Shown: one piece after another, positions 16,320 through 24,462 of the stretch
Numbering within the stretch: position 1 is the first letter of the stretch
Layout of the letters: each line of letters opens with the position of its first letter
NCBI RefSeq assembly: GCF_011634775.1
Contig: NZ_JAALXT010000001.1
Coordinates: 310,001 to 374,000, forward strand
DNA from: Thalassoroseus pseudoceratinae
GTDB lineage: Bacteria; Planctomycetota; Planctomycetia; Planctomycetales; Planctomycetaceae
Length of the DNA stretch: 64,000 nt
Direction: 5' to 3'
Made by a program: the position numbers and the translations under genes
Notes under the pieces: model-generated
Database searches by the model: none
What the model was told of the DNA's origin: nothing
The model's input: only the letters and a program-made list of their open reading frames with translations

Positions 16320-18473
16320 CTAATCGTGTTTCGGCTCTTCGAGGTAAGTCACGTTCTGACAGCGGTCGGCAATTTCACGGCGTGCGGTCAGGATGATTAA
16401 GGTCCACGGGAGTGTCTTCTGAGAGAGCCGTTCGAAGAATTGCTCGATCTCTTTGGACGAAAGTGTGTCGAGAATCCCATCAATTACCAATAGTTTCGGA
16501 CGTCCGGCGATGGCACGGGCCAACGCCAACAGACATGACTGGCGTTGCGTCAATGGCAAACCATTAGGCGTTAGTTTGGTCTCAAGGCTGTCGGGCAGGC
16601 TGAGGACTTCTTCATAAATCCCCACCAGCCGCAACGCATCTTTGACATCCGTCGTCGTCACACCGGTACGTTCCAAATGCACGTTCTCGGTGACGGGGCC
16701 CGTGAAGATTTCCGGGTCCCTTACCAACGCGACGTGATGTCGAAAAACATCCGGGCGGATATCTCGTGGGTTGAAACCATCGATTTCCAACCGACCACTA
16801 GTCGCGGCTCGAAGTCCGAATAGGAGGTCGCCGAGGGTCGATTTCCCCGAACCCCGCTCCCCGAAAATGGCCATCGACTCTCCAGGACGGACGTCCGCAC
16901 TGAAGGGTTTGAGTCCACGACCGGTCGAGGCATATTTATGAGAAACGTCAGAGAAATGCACGGATGCCAGTTGAGAATGCGGAATCAACAGTAAACCATC
17001 GCGACGTTCGAGCGGCAGATCGAGCAAGATTCCAATTTTGTCGACGGCCGCCAACAGGTCGTAAAACGATTCCAGGTGTTTCCCTAATTTTGCGAAGGCA
17101 CCGACAATCACGGCCACAATCAATTCCGCGGCCACCAACTGCCCCAGCGTGAGTTGGCCTTGAATCACCAGCCAACCGCCCAATCCAAGCAACGCGGTGC
17201 TGGTGATGGCCTGAAGCGTGAGCGCGAATGCGATTTGTCGGAACAGCACCTTAAAGTGTTTGCGTCGATCCTCAAGGTATTCCGAAACGAGCAAGTCCGA
17301 CCGTTCGATGGCGAACTGCCGTCCACCGCCATAACGGAACGTATGACGACAACTCACCACGGACTCAAACCACTCGGCAATGTAGTATTTCCGCTTCGAC
17401 TCTTTCACCGCACTTTTGACGGCTCCGCGTCCCAGACCAAACACGATGACACCGATCATCGCCAGCAATACGACGTCAAAGCCGAGCAACCACGGGTGAT
17501 AAAAGGCCAGCACGGCCATCCCGACGAATGTTCCCAGCACGATCACCACAGCATCGAGCAGCAGACCTGCGACTGCCTTCTGCACGGTGACAACATCGAA
17601 AAATCGGTTCACCAATTCTGGCCCGTCATGGTCGTCGAACGCGGAGACTTGCACGCGTGGAAGTCTCCGAGCCAGTTCACCGGCAATCCGCACAAACAAT
17701 CGCCGCTGAATGATTTCGACCACGAACGTCTGTAGCACACGAATGGCGGCTGAAAACGCCAGAAACGCGAACAGCATCAGTGCCAAAACGAGAACCGGCT
17801 GTAAGAACCGACCGAAGGCGACCGTGTTGACCAACGCTTCCACCGCCACCGGAGTTGCGAGGGTCAGCAGACCGACAATCATTGCGAAGACCAGCACCAC
17901 CCAAATATCGGGCCATTCCGGTCGAACAAGTTGAACCAAACGATCGAGTGGCGAAAGCCCGGCATGTTCGGGATGCTGGACCGGCTTGACCGGATCGGAA
18001 ACGACACATCGGACCGAAGACGGATGGTCAGAATGCCGAATGGTGCGTTCAAATTGCTTCGCGGACAGAAGCTCTCTTTTTGGCGATACAACAGTTTTTT
18101 CGGTGAATCGAACTGTATCAACGCGTCGGCGTTTCAACTGTGCGATCAACCAAGGAGCTTCCTGCTGGGGAAGATAGGTGGCCACGCATTCGCGATTCAG
18201 GACGAGGTTGGTCATTTCCAACGGTTCCACGTCCAGCACCGTGAGTTCCATGTCGAGGCTGCGTGCCGCCTCCACCAACCACCGCCACCAGGTAGTTGAA
18301 ACATCACCAGGCCAAGCGGTAATAGCTTCACTAACGGCGCGACGAACCGCTGCACGGTCCATGGTCCGTTTCTGAGATTCTAGAAGTCGCGTTAGGATCT
18401 CGACACATGGCGTCGACTGTCTCGCGCAGACTTCCTGTTCGTTTCGCCCCTGCAAGTCCCGTTGCGTATCCAT
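16320..18473 (-). CDS. ABC exporter protein (fused membrane and nucleotide-binding domains) with degenerate ATPase motifs
   Basis: 717 residues. Residues 1-170 are a soluble N-terminal domain that is not a recognisable C39 peptidase. About residues 185-470 hold six membrane segments of an ABC type 1 exporter, with the 'L..LPRVQVSAFDDHDGPELVNRFFDV' coupling region. The nucleotide-binding domain keeps Walker A (GERGSGKST, about 537-545). Other motifs are altered: Q-loop Gln becomes Arg (LVRDPEIF), LSGGQ becomes LTQRQ, the Walker B catalytic Glu becomes Gly (LLVIDGILD), the D-loop SALD becomes DTLS, and the H-loop His becomes Ala (ILTARREI). It probably forms the inner-membrane part of a tripartite exporter with the HlyD and TolC genes. 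Whether it hydrolyses ATP is doubtful. No cargo gene is adjacent. Divergent from the hybrid kinase gene. Confidence 0.88.
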   Translation of the reverse strand: MDTQRDLQGRNEQEVCARQSTPCVEILTRLLESQKRTMDRAAVRRAVSEAITAWPGDVSTTWWRWLVEAARSLDMELTVLDVEPLEMTNLVLNRECVATYLPQQEAPWLIAQLKRRRVDTVRFTEKTVVSPKRELLSAKQFERTIRHSDHPSSVRCVVSDPVKPVQHPEHAGLSPLDRLVQLVRPEWPDIWVVLVFAMIVGLLTLATPVAVEALVNTVAFGRFLQPVLVLALMLFAFLAFSAAIRVLQTFVVEIIQRRLFVRIAGELARRLPRVQVSAFDDHDGPELVNRFFDVVTVQKAVAGLLLDAVVIVLGTFVGMAVLAFYHPWLLGFDVVLLAMIGVIVFGLGRGAVKSAVKESKRKYYIAEWFESVVSCRHTFRYGGGRQFAIERSDLLVSEYLEDRRKHFKVLFRQIAFALTLQAITSTALLGLGGWLVIQGQLTLGQLVAAELIVAVIVGAFAKLGKHLESFYDLLAAVDKIGILLDLPLERRDGLLLIPHSQLASVHFSDVSHKYASTGRGLKPFSADVRPGESMAIFGERGSGKSTLGDLLFGLRAATSGRLEIDGFNPRDIRPDVFRHHVALVRDPEIFTGPVTENVHLERTGVTTTDVKDALRLVGIYEEVLSLPDSLETKLTPNGLPLTQRQSCLLALARAIAGRPKLLVIDGILDTLSSKEIEQFFERLSQKTLPWTLIILTARREIADRCQNVTYLEEPKHD

Positions 18474-19046
18474 CGATCATCCAGATTGAGATTCGGTCTG
18501 TTGCCGTTCGCTGACGCCCCCCATGAGAGAATCTCACAGATTATTGGAAGGGTGGGCAAACTTAACAACAGCAATTTTTCAAGGACCGGTCATGATCCCG
18601 CAACTTCAACAGCTATCCCAGTCCGAAGATTTTACCTAGCCCGCTACGAGTCTTCACCTGAAAAACGCCATTTCATAATGTCATTTGCCAATTTGTCGAA
18701 CACTAGAACCGGGAATCCCCCGTCTCCGCAATTGTCTTCTGTAAATAGACTTACACCCAAGACTGCCTTGCAGACACACTTCGACTGACGGAATTGCGAT
18801 CGACCATGATTCGGGTTCACAAAGCGAAATACGTGTTCATAATGAATCTCATCAAGCATCCTCTTCCCAATCAACATGGCCAAATAATCACTCACACGAC
18901 AACAGTTTAGCCGAGAAAAATTGTACTCAGTAGATACGATGATCCAGGAAATTTAGGCTATCACCGAACGGTCATGGCGACGACCCCATTTCAACAGTGT
19001 GCGCGGGATTAGTGACAGAGAATCACTTTCTGGATAAAATGCGTCG
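18474..19046. other. Long divergent intergenic region
   Basis: 573 bp between the ABC gene (minus) and the hybrid kinase gene (plus), unusually long for this window. It should hold the promoter of the exporter unit and, at its right end, a promoter candidate for the kinase. A minus-strand open frame at 18644-18895 (83 codons, GTG start) is present but shows no motif, no clear ribosome site and no recognisable family, so I do not call it a gene. No repeat or hairpin stands out. Confidence 0.5.
19012..19040 (+). promoter_or_regulatory. Candidate sigma-70 promoter of the hybrid kinase gene, possibly leaderless
   Basis: GTGACA (19012-19017) and TAAAAT (19035-19040) are separated by 17 bases. Transcription would be expected to begin about seven bases after the -10 element, which is the ATG at 19047. 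No Shine-Dalgarno-like sequence lies between. The same GGATAAAA(T/C) string precedes the ATG at 1472 and the tRNA-Val gene. Confidence 0.5.
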
Positions 19047-22000
19047 ATGAGCAAACAATCGGAACCATCGGACCGTCTCTCTGCATTACATACAGAGGTC
19101 GAAAAACGCTTTGGCGTCTTGCCAAACTTTTTTCGTTTGGCTCCCGATACGCCGGAAGTCATGGAGAATCTTTGGGGATTCGCCAAGTTCGGTTATCTCG
19201 ATAATCCGCTTCCGTCGCTGTTTAAGGAACGTTTGTTCGTTTATCTCTCCCAATTCTGCAAGGTTCGATACTGCATTTCTCGGCATGTCGGATTCCTGAT
19301 TGGTCTCGGGCGGCCATCGGGGGACAAAGAATCCCCGCAGGCGACGATTGAAGAGACCGTGCGTCTCATCCAGCGTCCGGTCCCGAAAGGTGAAGCTCTC
19401 GTCCCGCACATTGAGTTTTGCCAGACGCGCGAGACCCCACTTCCTGAAATGCCCGAAACGGGATCATTTGCCGAGGAAACGATCTTTGCATGTGCGGCTC
19501 ATGTGTTCCTTCAAACTGCGGACGCGTCTCGATGCTTGGAAGGCTTGCAGCGTGTCTTAGGAAGCATCAAGCTGCAACACCTCCTGGTGTTCATTACATT
19601 TGTCCGTACTGCTCATTTTTGGACACAATTACATCCAGAACTTCAACAAGAGTCTGACATTGACCAGTTGCTGAGCACACAGGAGGCATTGGCTCAATGC
19701 GTTCTTCATTCTCCTGACGAGGTCGATAGCAAGACGACTCAGGCACTTCTCGATGAACTGGTCGAACTTCGCCAGGAGCGTGACCAGGCCGAGTTACTGC
19801 GAGTCACGCTCGGTAGTATCGGTGATGCGGTAATTGCCACCGATTCCTTAGGGCAGATCACAACCTTAAACGACGCTGCGGAAAAACTCACGGGTTGGAC
19901 AAGCGGAGACGCTCACGGAAAACCCTTGGACAAGGTTTTTCGAATCGTCCACGAGGAAACTCGTGTGCCGGTCGAAAACCCGGCAATCCGCGTGTTGCAG
20001 GAAGGGGTCGTTGTGGGGGTCAAGAACCACACGATCCTGATTGCCAAAGACGGTACGGAAAGATTTATCGACGACAATGCGGCTCCGATCCGGAACGCCG
20101 ATGGGCACATTATCGGGAGTGTCTTAGTCTTTCGGGACGTTTCGGAACGAAAGCGAGGCGAAGAGGGGTTACGGCGATTGGCCGCCGTCGTTGAGACGTC
20201 AAACGATGCGATCATCACGAAGTCATTGGACGGGATCATTCAAACCTGGAATGCCGCGGCCGAGAATATCTTTGGATACTCTGCCGAAGAGGCCGTGGGC
20301 TCCTCGATTACAATGTTGATCCCCGCCGAGCGAGCAGGCGAAGAAGAACACATCCTCGGCCAAATTCGGGCTGGCAAGCGGGTGGCACACTACGACACGG
20401 TGCGACAGCGGAAGGATGGCGAACGTGTCCACGTTTCGCTAACGATTTCCCCCCTCTATGATGCGACCGGTCGAGTGATTGGTGCGTCCAAGATTGCCAG
20501 AAATGTCACCGACCGCAAGTTGGCGGAGGCTGCCGCGGCCGAGCAAGCCCGACTCACCAACTTGCGTGCCGATGTCAGTATGGCTTTGGCGACGGGAGAT
20601 GATGTTCAAAGCGTCCTTCAAAGGTGTTGCGAGGCTTTCGTCGAACATCTCGACATGGCCTTCGCCCGTATCTGGAACGTGAATACAGATGAAGAGGTCT
20701 TGGAGCTCCAAGCCAGTGCCGGGATGTACACTCATCTGGACGGCCCGCATAGCCGAATCGGCCTGGGCAAATACAAGATTGGCCGAATCGCCCAGAATCG
20801 GCAACCTCATTTGACGAACGATGTCCTCAATGATCCCCAGATCAGCGACTCAACCTGGGCCAAGCGAGAAAGGATGGTCGGTTTCGCCGGATATCCACTG
20901 CTGGTCGATGGCCAATCTGTCGGCGTGCTGGCGATGTTCTCTCATCAACCGATTTCCGCCGAAGTGCTGACGGACCTTGACCCGCTATCCCACCAAGTGG
21001 CTCAATACATCAAACGCAAGCAAAACGAACAGCGATTGCGAGAAAGCGAGCAACGTTACCGCTTGATTGGTCAGGCGGCCAATGACGCCATTTGGGATTG
21101 GAACTTGGTCACCAATCAAGTTGTCTGGAACGAGGGACTTCAAACCCGATTCGGTTACCTGCCCGATCAAGTTCGAGACGACATCACATGGTGGTATGAG
21201 CAGATTCATCCGGAAGACGGCGAGCGAATCGTCCACGACATTCACGAGGCCATCGACAACGGCGAGGAACTGTGGCAAGACGAATACCGCTATCGACGAG
21301 CGGACGGATCGTATGCGTCAGTGTTCGATCGGGGCCGGATCGTTCATGATGGAAATGGCAAGCCCGTCCGGATGGTGGGGTCTATGTTCGACCTCACCGA
21401 GCGTAAGGAAGCCGAGGAACGAGTCCGGGCACAAGCTGAATTACTACGACTCACGCTCAGCAGTATCGGCGACGGTGTGATCGCGACCGATGTTGAAGGA
21501 CGGGTGACATTCCTCAACGGAGCTGCCCAAACTTTGACGGGATGGACGCAATCCGAGGCCGAGGGCCAGCCGCTGACGACCGTGTTTCACATCATTAACC
21601 AAACCACTCGCGAGCGTGTCGAGAACCCAGCGTTACGGGCTTTACGTGAGGGCCACATCGTCGGCTTGGCGAATCACACGGTGTTGATCGCCCGGGATGG
21701 CACGGAACGCAATATCGACGACAGTGCTGCTCCCATCAAGGGTGAAGCGGGAGCAGTAACGGGAGCCGTGCTGGTTTTCCGCGACATCACCGAACAATAT
21801 CGATCCGACGAGGCGTTGCGATACCAGTTCCGTCTCACCAAAACGATCACCGACAATGCCACCACAGCCATCTTTATGATGGACAACCAGAGTCGCTGCA
21901 CCTTTATGAATCCGGCAGCGGAAAGGATGACAGGATTCTCTTTCGAAGAGGTTGACGGTCAGATTCTCCATGATCTGATTCATCACACTCGTCCGGATGG

Positions 22001-23738
22001 CTCGCATTATCCGATGCCGGAATGCCCACTCGACCGGGCACTCCCGGAGAAGTTCGTGGTTCGCGCTCACGAAGATTTATTCTTCCGGAAAAATGGCGAG
22101 GCTTTTCCCGTCGAGTGCAACGCCCGTCCCATCAACGAAGGTGATGAGCAAATCGGCACCGTCATTGAAGTTCGCGACTTGACCGAAGAAAAAGCGGCAG
22201 CGGAAAAATTACAAGAGGTCGAAACTCGCTTCGAGCACCTGGCAGATGCGATTCCGCAGTTGGCATGGATGGCGAAACCCGATGGGCATCTCGACTGGTA
22301 TAATAGTCGCTGGTATGAATACACCGGCACCACGTTCGAAGAAATGGAAGGCTGGGGATGGCAGAAGGTGCTTGCCCCCGAAAACCTACCCGAAGTCCTT
22401 GAACTCTGGCAAAACTCTCTCGATACCGGTGAACCATTCGACGAGGTGTTCCCGATTCGAGGGAGCGATGGACAGTTTCGCCCGTTCCTCACACGAATTG
22501 TTCCCTTCCGTGATGACAATGGGAAGATCGTTCGTTGGTTTGGAACGAACACAGACATCAGCGAGCAAAAGCAAATCCAGAAGGAACTTCGCATCATCGC
22601 TGCGAAACTCTCAGAGGCCGACCGTCGCAAGAACGAGTTCCTAGCGACATTGGCTCACGAACTGAGAAACCCCCTCGCTCCCATTCGCACAGGGTTAGAA
22701 GCTCTGAAGTTGGCGGAAGACGACCCGAAAATGCGACAGGAAGTTCGCGAAACGATGGAACGTCAGGCCGAACAAATGGTTCACCTCATTGACGATCTAC
22801 TCGACGTGTCCCGCATCACTCAAGGGAAGTTGAAACTGCGTTTACGCCGAGTTGAACTGGCTGATGTCATGCGAAGTGCAGTCGAGGCGACTCGACCATT
22901 TATCGACGAAGTGGGTCACGATTTGTCTGTGAACATTCCCGAACAACCGGTACTTCTGCAAGCCGATCCAACCCGGTTGGCTCAGGTTTTATCTAATCTG
23001 CTGAACAATGCAGCCAAGTACACGATCGAGAAGGGGCAAATTAGCCTTTCAGCTGAGCCTCATGAAAAAGATGTGGTTGTAGCTGTGAAGGACACCGGCC
23101 TTGGCATTCCAGCCGAAATGCGGGAACGCATCTTCGAGATGTTCGGACAGATCGAGCATACGACCGAAGGCGGATACGCAGGGCTGGGAATCGGATTGAC
23201 GTTGGTCAAGACCCTTGTGGAATTACACGGTGGGTCCATTGAGGTTCATAGTGAAGGAGCCAATCAAGGAAGCGAGTTCACAGTCCGACTTCCAAGATTG
23301 CTTGACACGACGGCCCCGAAAACGGATACGAAAGAGACTTCCGAAAAAGTCGAGGGAAAGACCTGCCACCGCATCCTGGTGGTGGATGACAATACGGCCG
23401 CGGCGACGATGCTCAAAATGGTCGTCAAGATGTTAGGACATGACGTCCGTATGGCCCACGATGGTCAAGAAGCCGTCGAAGTTGCCGGAAAGTTCTTACC
23501 CGATGTGGTGCTCATGGATCTTGGTATGCCGAAAATGAACGGCTACGAAGCGGCTCGGTACATCCGCGAGCAACCTTGGGGCAAGAAAATGATGCTGGTC
23601 GCTCTGACCGGCTGGGGTCAGGAGGAAGACAAACGGCAGACCAAAAACGCAGGGTTCGATCACCACTTGGTCAAACCCGCGGAGCCGGCAGATTTGCAAC
23701 AAATCCTTTCCCGGCTTAGAAAATCATCCAATCAATAG
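19047..23738 (+). CDS. Hybrid sensor histidine kinase with AhpD-like N-terminus, multiple PAS domains, GAF and receiver
   Basis: 1,563 residues, no membrane segments, so cytoplasmic. Residues ~10-235 resemble an AhpD/carboxymuconolactone-decarboxylase-like domain with CKVRYCISRH (Cys71, Cys76, His80). PAS domains follow at about 250-375, 378-495, 668-795, 800-925, 930-1060 and 1062-1190, with a GAF domain at about 515-655. The first and fourth PAS domains are close duplicates. HisKA carries LAHELRNPL with phospho-acceptor His1204; the ATPase domain has an N-box (LLNNAAKYT), DTGLGIP and GLGIGLTLVK. The receiver (about 1445-1563) has VVDDN, phospho-acceptor Asp1491 in VVLMDLGMP, and a VALTGW/LVKP end. 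Redox or haem/flavin input is plausible but not shown. It is divergent from the exporter cluster and followed closely by a DHp-like small gene. Confidence 0.93.
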   Translation: MSKQSEPSDRLSALHTEVEKRFGVLPNFFRLAPDTPEVMENLWGFAKFGYLDNPLPSLFKERLFVYLSQFCKVRYCISRHVGFLIGLGRPSGDKESPQATIEETVRLIQRPVPKGEALVPHIEFCQTRETPLPEMPETGSFAEETIFACAAHVFLQTADASRCLEGLQRVLGSIKLQHLLVFITFVRTAHFWTQLHPELQQESDIDQLLSTQEALAQCVLHSPDEVDSKTTQALLDELVELRQERDQAELLRVTLGSIGDAVIATDSLGQITTLNDAAEKLTGWTSGDAHGKPLDKVFRIVHEETRVPVENPAIRVLQEGVVVGVKNHTILIAKDGTERFIDDNAAPIRNADGHIIGSVLVFRDVSERKRGEEGLRRLAAVVETSNDAIITKSLDGIIQTWNAAAENIFGYSAEEAVGSSITMLIPAERAGEEEHILGQIRAGKRVAHYDTVRQRKDGERVHVSLTISPLYDATGRVIGASKIARNVTDRKLAEAAAAEQARLTNLRADVSMALATGDDVQSVLQRCCEAFVEHLDMAFARIWNVNTDEEVLELQASAGMYTHLDGPHSRIGLGKYKIGRIAQNRQPHLTNDVLNDPQISDSTWAKRERMVGFAGYPLLVDGQSVGVLAMFSHQPISAEVLTDLDPLSHQVAQYIKRKQNEQRLRESEQRYRLIGQAANDAIWDWNLVTNQVVWNEGLQTRFGYLPDQVRDDITWWYEQIHPEDGERIVHDIHEAIDNGEELWQDEYRYRRADGSYASVFDRGRIVHDGNGKPVRMVGSMFDLTERKEAEERVRAQAELLRLTLSSIGDGVIATDVEGRVTFLNGAAQTLTGWTQSEAEGQPLTTVFHIINQTTRERVENPALRALREGHIVGLANHTVLIARDGTERNIDDSAAPIKGEAGAVTGAVLVFRDITEQYRSDEALRYQFRLTKTITDNATTAIFMMDNQSRCTFMNPAAERMTGFSFEEVDGQILHDLIHHTRPDGSHYPMPECPLDRALPEKFVVRAHEDLFFRKNGEAFPVECNARPINEGDEQIGTVIEVRDLTEEKAAAEKLQEVETRFEHLADAIPQLAWMAKPDGHLDWYNSRWYEYTGTTFEEMEGWGWQKVLAPENLPEVLELWQNSLDTGEPFDEVFPIRGSDGQFRPFLTRIVPFRDDNGKIVRWFGTNTDISEQKQIQKELRIIAAKLSEADRRKNEFLATLAHELRNPLAPIRTGLEALKLAEDDPKMRQEVRETMERQAEQMVHLIDDLLDVSRITQGKLKLRLRRVELADVMRSAVEATRPFIDEVGHDLSVNIPEQPVLLQADPTRLAQVLSNLLNNAAKYTIEKGQISLSAEPHEKDVVVAVKDTGLGIPAEMRERIFEMFGQIEHTTEGGYAGLGIGLTLVKTLVELHGGSIEVHSEGANQGSEFTVRLPRLLDTTAPKTDTKETSEKVEGKTCHRILVVDDNTAAATMLKMVVKMLGHDVRMAHDGQEAVEVAGKFLPDVVLMDLGMPKMNGYEAARYIREQPWGKKMMLVALTGWGQEEDKRQTKNAGFDHHLVKPAEPADLQQILSRLRKSSNQ

Positions 23739-23760
23739 CCATTCAGACAGAAACTATCCA

Positions 23761-24009
23761 ATGACATGGGAATCAGAAACGACACAACTTTCGACTCAAG
23801 AACGTCGTAAGCAACTTCGGCAACTCGAACACGACCTCAGAAACTACCTAGGGGTTGTATCAACTGGAATGGAGGCGTTAACAGGTGCTAGGGACGAGCC
23901 GGAAATGTTTTCCGAGCTTCATCAAATGATCGAGCAGCAAGGCATCGAGCCGTTGAAAAAAGTCATCGCTGATATGATTACAGTTGCTTGCGCAACAGAA
24001 AACGGATGA
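23761..24009 (+). CDS. Stand-alone histidine-kinase dimerisation/phosphotransfer (HisKA-like) domain protein
   Basis: 82 residues, starting 22 bp after the hybrid kinase stop. The core LEHDLRNYLGVVSTGMEAL (His24) aligns without gaps to the kinase's own LAHELRNPLAPIRTGLEAL. The following region (ARDEPEMFSELHQMIEQQG..PLKKVIADMI) likewise matches AEDDPKMRQEVRETMERQAEQMVHLIDDLL. The H-box proline is replaced by Tyr. There is no ATPase domain and no stop-broken continuation, so it looks like a genuine lone two-helix domain rather than a truncated kinase. It could accept or pass phosphate, or pair with the kinase and modulate it. Function is inferred from resemblance and position only. Confidence 0.72.
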   Translation: MTWESETTQLSTQERRKQLRQLEHDLRNYLGVVSTGMEALTGARDEPEMFSELHQMIEQQGIEPLKKVIADMITVACATENG

Positions 24010-24399
<390 letters not shown>

Positions 24400-24462
24400 G
24401 GTTGGATGTGGATTGAATCCCGTTCCAGGTGATGCGAAACGTATCAGGGGGGCGGGATGATG

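Noticed and set aside
18644-18895. An 83-codon minus-strand frame in the spacer between ABC and kinase genes
   Set aside because: GTG start without a ribosome site, no recognisable domain, and no support from context. It might be a remnant, but I cannot back it.
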